Shown: positions 47,791 to 58,556 of the stretch, piece after piece
How the letters are laid out: each line of letters begins with the position of its first letter
How positions within the stretch are numbered: position 1 is the first letter of the stretch
From: Lycorma delicatula
Lineage: Eukaryota > Arthropoda > Insecta > Hemiptera > Fulgoridae
NCBI RefSeq assembly: GCF_047948215.1
Contig: NC_134460.1
Coordinates: 14,319,501 to 14,383,500 of the forward strand
Direction: 5' to 3'
DNA length: 64,000 nucleotides
Position numbers and translations under genes: made by a program
The notes under the pieces: model-generated
Seen by the model: only the letters and a program-made list of their open reading frames with translations
Told to the model about the DNA's origin: nothing
Databases searched by the model: none

Positions 47791-48636
47791 TCAGTCATTT
47801 GACTGGTTTGATGCAGCTCTCCAAAATTCCCTATCTAGTGCTAGTCGTTTCATTTCAGTATACCCTCTACATCCTACATCCCCAACAATTTGTTTTACAT
47901 ACTCCAAACGTGGCCTGCCTACACAATTTTTCCCTTCTACCTGTCCTTCCAATATTAAAGCGACTATTCCAGGATGCCTTAGTATGTGGCCTATAAGTCT
48001 GTCTCTTCTTTTAACTATATTTTTCCAAATGCTTCTTTCTTCATCTATTTGCCGCAATACCTCTTCATTTGTCACTTTATCCACCCATCTGATTTTTAAC
48101 ATTCTCCTATAGCACCGCATTTCAAAAGCTTCTAATCTTTTCTTCTCAGATACTCCGATTGTCCAAGTTTCACTACCATATAAAGCGACACTCCAAACAT
48201 ACACTTTCAAAAATCTTTTCCTGACATTTAAATTAATTTTTGATGTAAACAAAATATATTTCTTACTGAAGGCTCGTTTAGCTTGTGCTATTCGGCATTT
48301 TATATCGCTCCTGCTTCGTCCATCTTTAGTAATTTTACTTCCCAAATAACAAAATTCTTCTACCTCCATAATCTTTTCTCCTCCTATTTTCACATTCAGC
48401 GGTCCATCTTTGTTATTTCTACTACATTTCATTACTTTTGTTTTGTTCTTGATTATTTTCACGCGATAGTTCTTGCGTAGGACTTCATCTATGCCGTTCA
48501 TTGTTTCTTCTAAATCCTTTTTACTCTCGGCTAGAATTACTATATCATCAGCAAATCGTAGCATCTTTATCTTTTCACCTTGTACTGTTACTCCGAATCT
48601 AAATTGTTCTTTAACATCATTAACTACTAGTTCCAT
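47791..48636 (-). pseudogene. RTE reverse transcriptase, C-terminal part (281 codons)
   Basis: Continues the RT after the damaged 48640-48747 stretch. MLRFADDIVILAES carries the catalytic Asp pair (FADD variant of YxDD), followed by the thumb (EEFCYLGSKI), ALYGSETWTIG and the C-terminal VGDVGCRGYTEMKRLALDRE block. Compared with the second copy at 54.1-55.2 kb, about 19 nt are missing just upstream, at the VRQGCxLSPLLF motif. The element therefore cannot make RT without correction in trans. Confidence 0.92.
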
Positions 48637-48747
48637 GTAAAGATTAAAAAGTAACGGAGATAGGGAACATCCTTGTCGGACTTCTTCTTATGTTCTTCAA
48701 TTGTTATTGTTGCTGTTTGGTTCCTGTACATGTTAGCAATTGTTCTT

Positions 48748-50730
48748 CTATCTCTGTATTTGAACCCTAATTTTTTTTAAAACGCTGAACATTTTATTCC
48801 AATCTACGTTATCGAAAGCCTTTTCTAGGTCTATAAACGCCAAGTATGTTGGTTTGTTTTTCTTTAATCTTCGTTCTACTATTAATCTGAGGCCTAAAAT
48901 TGCTTCCCTTGTCCCTATACTTTTCCTGAAACCAAATTGGTCTTCTCCTAACACTTCTTCCACTCTCCTCTCAATTCTTCTGTATAAAATTCTAGTTAAG
49001 ATTTTTGATGCATGACTAGTTAAACTAATTATTCTATATTCTTCACATTTATCTGCCCCTGCTTTCTTTGGTATCATAACTATAACACTTTTTTTGAAGT
49101 CTGACGGAAATTCCCCTTTTTCATAAATATTACACACCAGTTTGTATAATCTATCAATCGCTTCCTCACCTGCACTGCGCAGTAATTCTACAGGTATTCC
49201 GTCTATTCCAGGAGCCTTTCTGCCATTTAAATCTTTTAATGCTCTCTTAAATTCAGATCTCAGTATTGTTTCTCCCATTTCATCCTCCTCAACTTCCTCT
49301 TCTTCCTCTATAACACCATTTTCTAATTCATTTCCTCCGTATAACTCTTCAATATATTCCACCCATCTATCGACTTTACCTTTCGTATTATATATTGGTG
49401 TACCATCTTTGTTTAACACATTATTAGATTTTAATTTATGTACCTCAAAATTTTCCTTAACTTTCCTGTATGCTCCGTCCATTTTACCAATGTTCATTTC
49501 TCTTTCCACTTCTGAACACTTTTCTTTAATCCACTCTTCTTTCGCCAGTTTGCACTTCCTTTTTATAGCATTTCTTAATTGCCGATAGTCCCTTTTACTT
49601 TCTTCATCATTAGCATTTTTATATTTTCTACGTTCATCCATCAGCTGCAATATATCGTCTGAAACCCAAGGTTTTCTACCAGTTCTCTTTATTCCGCCTA
49701 AGTTTGCTTCTGCTGATTTAAGAATTTCCTTTTTAACATTTTCCCAATCTTCTTCTACGTTTTCTACCTTATCTTTTTTTCTCAGACCTCTTGCGATGTC
49801 CTCCTCAAAAATCTTCTTTACCTCCTCTTCCTCAAGCTTCTCTAAATTCCACCGATTCATCTGACAACTTTTCTTCAGGTTTTTAAACCCCAATCTACAT
49901 TTCATTATCACCAAATTATGGTCGCTATCAATGTCTGCTCCAGGGTAAGTTTTGCAGTCAACGAGTTCATTTCTAAATCTTTGCTTAACCATGATATAAT
50001 CTATCTGATACCTTGCAGTATCGCCTGGCTTTTTCCAAGTGTATATTCTTCTATTATGATTTTTAAATTGGGTGTTGGCAATTACTAAATTATACTTCGT
50101 GCATAACTCTATAAGTTGGTCCCCTCTTTCATTCCTTTTGCCCAGCCCGTATTCACCCACTATATTTCCTTCCTTGCCTTTTCCAATGCTTGCATTCCAA
50201 TCTCCAACTATTATTAAATTTTCATCTCCTTTTACGTGTTTAATTGCTTCATCAATCTCTTCGTATACACACTCTACCTCATCATCATCATGGGCGCTTG
50301 TAGGCATATAAACGTTAACAATCGTTGTCGGTTTAGGTTTTGATTTTATCCTTATTACAATGATTCTACCGCTATGCCTTTTGAAATACTCCACTCTCCT
50401 CCCTATCTTCTTGTTCATCATGAAACCTACTCCTGCCTGCCCATTATTTGACGCTGAGTTAATTACTCTAAAATCACCTGACCAAAAGTCGCCTTCCTCT
50501 TCCCACCGAACCTCACTAATTCCTACTATATTCACATTCACCCTATCCATTTCCCTTTTTAAATTTTCTAGCCTACCAACCTTTTTTAAGCTTCTAACAT
50601 TCCACGCTCCGACTCGTAGAATGTTATTTTTTAATTTTCTGGTGACCCCTTCCTTAGTAGTCCCCACCCGGAGATCCGAACGGGGGACTATTTTACCTCC
50701 GGAATATTTTACCAAGGAAGGCGCCTCCAT
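48748..50730 (-). pseudogene. RTE endonuclease and 5' part of RT (660-codon frame)
   Basis: The start at 50730 (MEAPSLVKYSG) follows the UTR. The endonuclease has all expected residues: Asn in AWNVRSL (about 44), Glu in ISEVRW (73), GDWNAS (176-181), YQIDYIM (about 241-247) and SDHN (269-272). A charged helical linker leads to the RT: RKAPGIDGIPVELL, VIMIPKKAGADK, EDQFGFRKSIGTREAI and the motif-A IDLEKAFDNVDW (about 633-644). The frame then shifts near 48770 and terminates after ten wrong codons. Intact relatives continue GFKYRDRR. Confidence 0.93.
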
Positions 50731-51104
50731 TATTGCTATGTGAAAATGCAGAGAGCCACATTTTCTTGGAAAAAAAGCAGCTGTAGTTTTCCATTGCTTT
50801 CAGCTGCGCAGTACTCAGAGGACTGAGTGATGTTGATACGGCCGTTTAAGTCATTGTGACTCACGCCCCTAACAACTACTGAAAGAGCTGCTGCCCTCTT
50901 TCAGGAATCATTCCTTAGTCTGGCTCTCAACAGATACCTCTCCGATATGGTTGCACCTTCGGTCCAGCTACTCTGTATCCCTGAGCACTCAAGCCCCCTC
51001 ACCAACGGCAAGGTCTCATGATTCATAGAGGAGGACATATATATATATATATAAATAAATTGCAGCTTGGAAAATTCAATTTCCATTGCTGATCTTCAAT
51101 AATA

Positions 51105-52205
51105 ATTAAATTATGAATGAACAAAAATATTATTTTGGTGCTTTCTTCACTACATTGAAACTGGATTCGTAATTTACATTAACACTAATATCTATATAAT
51201 ATTTGTGTAATTTAGTTTTACTTTGTTTTTTGGCCATATTCGTTATTGTAATCATTATGGATAAAGAACAAAATTATGTTAAAGAAAATCAATTAAGGAC
51301 TGTATTACAAGAATTGGATTATTCGCAGATAAATAGTCAGCATAGAGTAAATAATCAAAAACATTCTGTAGGCACAACTATTAAACAATTACAATTGCAA
51401 CTTACCATAATTTACCATCGTTTAAAGGTGAAATTCTTGAATGGCCTCACTTTTTTAATATATTTAATGATTTAATCCACAAGATTTAACAAATATTCAA
51501 AAATTACATTATTGACATTCAACAATTAGAGATGAAACCTTAGCCATTATTAAAAATCTTCCAATAATTGATGAAAATTATAAAATCGCATTAGATTTAT
51601 TGATAATACAACTTGATAATAAATTTATGATTGAATATTTTAATGTAGATTGCATTTTAAAATTAATTTCTGTGAAAAGAATCGTTAGATCTTCTATCTA
51701 AATTCATTAATGACATTTCTTCATTTGTCAACTCGCTTGAAGGAATACAACTTCCAGTTAACATATTTGAATTTATTGTAATTTAATTTCTAACAACAAA
51801 GCTAGATTATAATACTGCCAAATTATGGAATTCAGTATTGGAAATGCAAATGTTAAAGTACAACAATGCATTTAAATCTTATCGCAAACATCCTACTTCC
51901 AAGGTTAGCAAGATTTATAAACTATATAATGTTAGTTACTATTCTAGATCTAACTTTAAACATAAGAATACTGTTACATTCCTTTTTACAAGCAATAATA
52001 CCTTAGATCATTGAACTATATTTGAAAACTTTTGGAAACTTCATGCAACTGATTCTGATGTTTCAGTTAATGAATCTTCTTACATGTGAAACACACTTCA
52101 AACTTAATACCACTAGAAACAATCAAGGTAGATTTATCGTTTCATTACCATGTAAATCCGATAAACTCCTGTTAGGTGACTCTTTCATTAACACTAAAAT
52201 AGGTT
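51105..52205 (+). pseudogene. BEL/Pao fragment (copy 2)
   Basis: On the plus strand, a leader homologous to 23640-23790 is followed by a gag start (MDKEQNYVKENQLRTVLQEL at about 51258) and degraded gag text (FNGDVLEWPTFFN-like; SSFVNSLEGIQLPVN). A jump leads to the pol block ETHFKLNTTRNNQGRFIVSL and LPCKSDKLLLGDSF (52075-52200). Sequence between gag and this block is largely missing. The copy is ended by a SINE at about 52210. Confidence 0.75.
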
Positions 52206-52209
52206 CTTA

Positions 52210-52515
52210 TATCTACCCATCGGGTTGGTCTAGTGGTTAACGCGTCTTCCCAAATCAGCTGATTTGGAAAGTCAAGAGTTACAGCGTTCAAGTCCTAGTA
52301 AAGCCAGTTATTTTTACACGGATTTGAATACTAGATCGTGGATACCTGTGTTCTTTGGTGGTTGGGTTTCAATTAACCACACATCTCAGGAATGGTCGAA
52401 CTGAGAATGTACAAGACTACACTTCATTTACACTCATACATATCATCCTCATTCATCCTCTGAAGAATTATCTAAACAGTAGTTACCAGAGGCTGAACAG
52501 GAAAAAAGAAAGTAA
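52210..52515 (+). mobile_element. tRNA-derived SINE, full-length copy
   Basis: Full copy: A-box region GGTTGGTCTAGTGGTTAAC (about 52223-52241), B-box region GTTCAAGTCC (about 52287), the shared body (TTTGGTGGTTGGGTTT, GAATGGTCGAACTGA) and an A-rich end. Same family as 31630-31909 and 43548-43712. It lies at the broken 3' end of the BEL fragment. Confidence 0.9.
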
Positions 52516-53311
52516 TGATTTAAATTTCATACGAAAGTTATCTATTGTAATGGGTACCATGATTTGCCTTCTAGAAAATTTTGACATATCTTTGAGTTTC
52601 ACGTCCCCCAGGACCCCAAAACCACCATCAGCTCAAAAGATTATTTAAATATAATCTTTTGATATATATATATATATATATATCTGTATATCTGTATATA
52701 TTTCACTTTCTTGTGGACACGATAACTGCCATAATTTTTCGCCAATCACTTTCAAATTATACATAAAATATAACAACCCAAAATCTCGGTTGAATTCATT
52801 AATGGGCAAAATCAGACCATTGAGGGATTTTTTCAAAAATCAAAATATCCCTATAACTTTTGTAAGTAAAATATCAAATTTCTTTAAAGTTCCTACTATT
52901 CTTTGGATAAGGGCCTAAGACTTATCTAAGTAAAATTTTTGATATCACCAACTATCAGTCCAAGGGATGGAAAAAATGAAGTTTTGAAGACAAAAAAATC
53001 ATACCTTCCTCAATAGGCACAGTATCAAATATGTTTAAAGTGGTCGTTAGTCCTCTAAACATGACCTTAAAACCTTTGTCTGAAACAATGTTTGATATGA
53101 CCAACCCTTACAGCAAGGGATGACTGAAATATTGCTGAAATTGTAAGAAGATGGGGCTTGTTGTACGCTAAACATGTGAAACTTTATTTCACATGCAACC
53201 ATTGTTGAATTAAGTAAATTTAAAGTTTTTCTTAACTTTAAGGTAGAAATCTTTTTTATCCCTTACTTAGCACCGGTGAAATCTACCTCCACCTTTCGGC
53301 ATGCCAAAAGG
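52516..53311. other. Spacer
   Basis: Contains (AT)n at about 52664-52684 and AT-rich, non-coding text. Nothing is assigned. Confidence 0.5.
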
Positions 53312-53921
53312 TTTTTTTTTCACTAATGGATCACTTCTGACTAATAATTAGGTATTTTTTATGTTTGTAAATGAATTTTATAATTTTTAAATTCAGGAAT
53401 TAACATTATTTTTTATTATACCATTCATTATTTTCAATAATTTTGTTACAAATTCAATAATTTGATAATAAATGTAATCGATTTAACCTAATAGATAAAT
53501 TTAAAAATAACACATAATACTTTCAAAAAAGGAAAAAGAAAAAAGACATTAATGTTTAATTAAAAACAAAAAATTATGTATAGTTAATAAATCAAACAAA
53601 TCAGGACATAGATAATTTGAATTCTCAATACGTTCAAATTTTTGAACATTCAGTATATTAACTAACATTATAATAGAACACTAAAATAAATTATGGAAAA
53701 CGATAAATACTCAATGTCATTTATATATTTTTATTGTGGAAGTTGAATAAATTGCATAGAAATACCTTACAGCAAGTAACAGCAGAATATTTTTAAATGG
53801 CCAGAATCATAATTAATAGACTATTAACAAAATATTTATTTTTAACAAATGAAAAGTTATGAGAAATTTTGCTAATTTTTTTATGTATCATTACTTTACA
53901 ATTTATTACTCCAAAATTTAA
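53312..53921. repeat. Repeat family E, copy 2
   Basis: Collinear with 37971-38662 (TCACTTCTGA, TTTTTTATGTTTGTAAA, GGCCAGAATCATAATTAATA). More diverged and internally shortened. Confidence 0.85.
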
Positions 53922-53939
53922 CTGTAGTAATCTTCTTGA

Positions 53940-54135
53940 ATCAGAAGATTCAAGTCTTCTGAGACAGCTAGTATAGTACAATCTCTACTAGAAAAACACC
54001 ATAACAGGATGCAGGTGGATTGGAGGAATAAGAGAGGATCTTAAGGAAACTGTCTTACACCAGAAGACACCACATTAAGATAAAATTAAACAAGCAAATC
54101 AAAAACAAAGACGCCTGCTTCACACTCGCCAGAAA
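53940..54135 (+). pseudogene. LINE 3' fragment, second copy
   Basis: Homologous to 7370-7560: the tail segment with CAGGATGCAGGTGGAT, GGAATAAGAGAGGATCT and a TTCACACTC end. It abuts an RTE fragment of opposite strand at 54136 with no spacer. Confidence 0.8.
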
Positions 54136-55172
54136 AATCTGATTTTTAACATTCTCCTGTAGCACAACATTTCAAAATCTTCTAATCTTTTCTTTTCAGG
54201 TACTCCGATTGTCCAAGTTTCACTTCCATATAGAGCTATGCTCCAAACATATACTTTCAAAAATCTTTTCCTGACGTTGAAATTAATTTTTGATGTAAAC
54301 AAATTATATTTCTGAATAAAGGCTCATTTCATCTGTGCTATTCGGCATTTTATATCGCTCCTGCTTTGCCCATCTTTAGTAATTCTACTTCCCAGATAAC
54401 AAAATTCTTCTACGTCCATAATCTTTTCTCTTCCATATTCAGTGGTCCATCTACAATATTTCTACTACATTTCATTACTTTTGTTTTGTTCTTGTTTATT
54501 TTCACGCGATAGTTTTTGCGTAGGACTTCATCTATGCCGTTCATTGTTTCTTCTAAATCCTTTTTACTCTCGGCTAGAATTACTATATCATCAGCAAATC
54601 GTAGCATCTTTATCTTTTCACCTTGTACTGTTACTCCGGATCTAAATTGTTCTTTAATATTATTTACTGCTAGTTCTATGTAAAGATTTAAAAAGTAACA
54701 GGAATAGGGAACATCCTTGTCGAACTCCCTTTTTTATTACAGCTTCTTTCTTATGTTCTTCAATTATTACTGTTGTTGTTTGGTTCCTATAAATGTTAGC
54801 AATTTTTCTTCTATCTCTGTAATTGAAACCTAAATTTTTTAAAATGCAGAACATTTTATTCCAGTTTACGTTATCAAATGCGTTTTCCAAGTCTATAAAT
54901 GCCACGTATGCAGGTTTGTTTTTCTTTAATCTTCCTTCTACTGTTAATCTGAATGCTAAAATTGCTTCCCTTGTCCCTATACTTTTCCTGAAACCAAACT
55001 GGTTTTCTGCTAACACTGCTTCCACTCTCCTTTCAATTCTTATGCACAGAATTCTAGTTAAGATTTTTGATGCATGACTAGTTAAGCTAATTTTACTGTA
55101 TTCTTCACGTTTACCTGCTCCTGCTTTCTTCGGTATCATAACTATAACACACATTTTGGAATCTAACGGAAA
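54136..55172 (-). pseudogene. RTE fragment (copy 2), truncated at both ends
   Basis: Same family as 47775-51040. Frames 54660-55154 (IPKKAGAGKREEYSKISLTS, FGFRKSIGTREAI, IDLENAFDNVNWNKM, VRQGCSLFLLLF), 54410-54607 (MLRFADDIVILAES) and 54120-54302 (LYGSETWTIG) cover only the RT and thumb. It lacks the endonuclease and the last 300 bp. It preserves the VRQGC region lost in copy 1. Confidence 0.9.
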
Positions 55173-55330
55173 AGAGATGCGATGTATATAAAGTATATAA
55201 TATATTATTATTTTTACTCATCAGAATACAAGATTTAATTAACTCATTTAAATAAACTTTCTTGGATGCTAAAGTAACATCTTGAAACTTCAAAGCCAAG
55301 AGGAAAAATGATCTGTCATTAACGGTGAGC

Positions 55331-55352
55331 CCTTATGGCGTAAGCCATAAGG
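55331..55352. repeat. 9-bp perfect hairpin at the edge of repeat D
   Basis: CCTTATGGC (55331-55339), loop GTAA, GCCATAAGG (55344-55352). It abuts the first base of homology with repeat D copy 1. Confidence 0.85.
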
Positions 55353-56641
55353 TGGATTGAATGTACAAGAATCTGTCAATTCATTCAACTACAGCCAACA
55401 AGTCTATTTTTTGTGAAGGTAGATACTTTCGATGGCTAAATTCTTGCTTGTGACCATAACGATGTATAGACATCGACCGCAATTGTAATCGCGCAGCTAA
55501 AAGAAGAGTTGTTACAGTAAATTAGTCTAGTCATAAAAGGGGAGTCTGTCCCTGACTTCGTTTAACTTTTATTTTACCAATTATAAGGCCAAATTTGGTA
55601 TTTTAAATCGATGCAAGAGTAGTCTAATAGCCTAGGGACTAATAGCCCTATCTACGCTATTATCTATTTTATACCTAAATATAAGTTTTAAATATTTAGC
55701 TTTAACAGTAAATTGACTGCTAACTAAGATTACAATTAGCAACAGTTCCAAAGACCAGACTGCAGGTCTCTATGCCATCATTAGGTAGCCTAATGAGGTA
55801 GCAGAAGAAAAATTAGTTAAAAAATAAAAACTGATTCATTAAATTTTAATCTCCCTCATCTAGAGTTGAAAACGATTTGTTTGTTTACGTCACTCGTATG
55901 AAAGGCAATATTCTGTTCATACATTTTGTAAATTAAGCATAGTAAACGATATTTGCTCATTAAAGCACAATAATTTTTTGATTTATTTATAACTGGAAAA
56001 TAACTGATGTGTTTTTTTTTGTTGCAAAACCCAGAAATACATATATATATATATGACAAATATCAGTACACAGGATCAAAATACTGTTTAGATTTTTATC
56101 TGGAACCGATCAGAATAGATTACATAATTGTAAATTTCTAGGTTTGAGTTCATTGTTCAAAGAACTTTTATTCTGTTAATCCACATATCGATTACATTCA
56201 TTGTAATTTTCCTTATATTATATAAGACTTTTTTAATATTTTATCAAAAATGTATTCATAATCGATCGTTAGAATTGAAGTAATATACTCGTGCGTTTAA
56301 TGAACCACCGTAACACATAATGTGTTTTTTTTTACTCCATTCTTTCTATATTCTCCTGAAGACGGGTGTAACAGGTGAAAACCTTTCGATACATTTTATT
56401 GATAAGAGATTGTAAATTGTTATTATTATATAATTTTTATTTCTTTTTGCAGGGAAAAAGGATGGATATCACCAGATGTGGAAGAAATTTATAAATCATA
56501 GAGATTTATTATAATTAAAATTGTAATATTATCGTAATGTATAAATTTTTTTTTACTATGTTATAAGCCTGTAATGTGAAATGTATCGTAGACATAAATA
56601 TTGTTAGGCTGTTCTTATCAAGGTTTTGCCACGGTTTCCCT
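55353..56641 (+). repeat. 1.29-kb direct repeat D, copy 2
   Basis: Collinear with 41893-43153, about 13.5 kb away in the same orientation. The exon-like end reads TTTTTGCAG|GG then EKGWISPDVEEIYKS-stop. Relative to copy 1 it has a 3-nt insertion that adds one residue and keeps the frame. CTGAAGACGGGTGTAACAGG occurs at about 56356. The TATA-like element of copy 1 is CATAAAAGG here. Confidence 0.85.
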
Positions 56642-56805
56642 GCAAAATCTTCATCTTACAATCTTCATTCATTTTATTTATTTAATTTTAAATATTTAGC
56701 GATATTTGATATGAAATTTCTATGCGCACGCGTGCGATTGTTTTAACGTGTACTTTTATATTAATGATGAAGTCACCTGATTTGTCAGAAATGGAACATT
56801 AAATA

Positions 56806-56828
56806 AACGGTAACTATCAGTTACCGTT
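56806..56828. repeat. 10-bp perfect hairpin
   Basis: AACGGTAACT, loop ATC, AGTTACCGTT. Confidence 0.85.
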
Positions 56829-57239
56829 AACTAGCATAGATGTCGCTCGGATTTCAGTTCCCCGGTGAAATAAGTCATACTGAAATTTTTAAGGCGTTAT
56901 ATAAGGGGTAAAATTGATGGTTTCTTATGTTTTTTGACCCCAAAAATAGAATAAAAAAACCCAGAACTATCATCCCTTATTTTCACGATATCCAGCGTAG
57001 AACAGAAAAGTTCAGTAACGAAAAACGTTTTTTTTAGGTTTGAAGTAGAATAACTTTGTTAAACAAACTTGTAGAGAGTTTAATTCTGAGAAAATCGTTG
57101 TAATATACTGTATGGAGAAAAAAAACTTTAAGGATTTGTAAAAGTAAAAACAACCGTTTTCTTTTTTTTTTATTTAGTAAAATATGTTTAACCTTTGAAA
57201 AATAAAAATAATTTTAATTCACTTTTTAAAAAAAATACT

Positions 57240-58120
57240 AACTGTGGTTTATATTTTTTTTAATTTAAAATAAACGTTGGAAAATTCCACCGTTGACATC
57301 GATGCACTTTTCAACTCGTTTCCTTGCGTTCCTTGATGAGGGGGCAACAGCACTGAGAATCCAAGCGATCAGTTCGTCACGTGCGTCTACTCTTTACTTG
57401 TACACCTCTCATTTCATCCGTTCCCGTAAACAATAATCTAAGGGATTTAAGTTTCAGCTATCTACTCGGACAATTTACCAGCCCTCTACGTCCAGTCGTA
57501 GAGGGCTGGACGTAGAGTTTACGTAAATACCGGTACATTTTTCATCTAAAAACCGTCTTACTTTATTCGGCAAACGTGTCGGTATTCCATCAAGTCGATA
57601 ATACATTTCGATTTGTTTCTACGATGACAAATTTTCAAGCAAAAAAATACATCGTTTAAAAATTTCTCCCCGTGAGACGTTTTAGTAAGAAAGGGCCTAA
57701 TTTCTTGTCGATCGTGCCGCATCAAACGTTTACCGAAAATTACGGCTGGAAATTTGATCCGACTGGAGCGTGTGGTTTTCTTCACACCACCGATGTGAAT
57801 TTCACGTGTTGTTTACGCCGTTACGGGTACAAGTAGCTTCGTCCAAAAATAGTACGAACGAGATTTAAAAGTAATTATGTTAACCCGCTGAAAAAACCCG
57901 TCCGGCACGATCACCAAGCTTGAGGTGTTTTATTTTCTGGACGTGACAAGGATTCAGTCCTTGAGCGTGTAATGTCCTCCGTACTGTACTTTGTAGAATG
58001 TCGAGTAGCGTAGAAATTCTTCGCGTGCTCGTTTTGGAACTAAACTGTACTACTTGAAGAAATTTTTCTTTTCATCGGCTTGTGCCGGTTGGCGTTCAAA
58101 TGAAACACGATTCTGTGAAG
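57240..58120 (-). pseudogene. Tc1/mariner-type transposase, degraded
   Basis: The minus strand reads SSKTSTRRISTLLDILQSTV and RRTLHAQGLNPCHVQKIKHL (DNA-binding helices, about 57910-58060). FLDEATCTRNGVNNT (first catalytic Asp, about 57795-57850) and FGKRLMRHDR..PFL (57700-57750) follow. After a damaged stretch come LNPLDYCLRERMK (third-Asp region, normally DLNPLDFFLWG) and a tail RVEKCIDVNGGIF (57285-57325). A 13-bp perfect hairpin (57478-57509) sits where the WPPRSP motif should be. No intact frame exceeds 75 codons. Confidence 0.82.
57478..57509. repeat. 13-bp perfect hairpin inside the transposase
   Basis: CCAGCCCTCTACG, loop TCCAGT, CGTAGAGGGCTGG. An alternative 12-bp pairing (CTCTACGTCCAG with CTGGACGTAGAG) overlaps it, so the strand could adopt either of two hairpins. 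Confidence 0.88.
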
Positions 58121-58556
58121 TGTGCTATTCTCACGAAGATTATTAAATTCTACAAATCAATTTGTTGTTTGCGATCTAAATTTATTACGCTAAAAAGTTG
58201 TTTTTAATTTTCATAAATTCATTCGCTGTTTTCTGTTAGATTTTGTTCCGTTTTGTTTTTAATAATAAAAGTTGATATTTTTTTGTTTTTCGTAGACTTC
58301 ATTTCATCAATTTTCTCAAAATTAAGTTCTCTACACGTTTTCTTAATAAAATTTACGCATTTTTCAGTCGTTTAACAAAGTTATTGTACTTCAAACCTAA
58401 AAAAACGTGTTTTTCGTCATTGAATTTTTCTGTTTTACGGTGGTTATCGTAAAATCTATGGGAGATACAATATTGGGACCTGCTTTATTCGATTTTTCAG
58501 GTGAAAATCATAAGAACCCGTCAAGTTTACTCCTTTTATGACCCCCTTAAAAATTA

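Larger units (their letters stand above)
47775..51040 (-). mobile_element. RTE-clade non-LTR retrotransposon, near full length
   Basis: About 3.27 kb on the minus strand, bounded by short (AT)n tracts at both ends. The 5' UTR (50731-51040) is CpG-rich. The coding region encodes an apurinic-type endonuclease followed by RT. The 3' end (47775-47860) carries the arthropod RTE tail text CATTTGACTGGTTTGATGCA. Only two clear lesions are seen, both in the RT between 48640 and 48770. This is the best-preserved autonomous element in the window. Confidence 0.92.
56884..58556 (-). mobile_element. Tc1/mariner-superfamily transposon with about 240-bp terminal inverted repeats
   Basis: The left arm 56884-57117 and right arm about 58300-58556 are inverted copies. 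Shared landmarks are the ACGAAAAAC run, TTTAGGTTTGAAGTA, AATAACTTTGTTAAAC and TTTTTAAGG at the outer edge. They enclose a minus-strand transposase pseudogene. Total length is about 1.67 kb. The sequence is CpG-rich compared with most other elements here. Confidence 0.88.

Noticed and set aside
49142..49588. 148-codon plus-strand ORF rich in Ser
   Set aside because: It is the antisense shadow of the Glu/Lys-rich RTE coding region.
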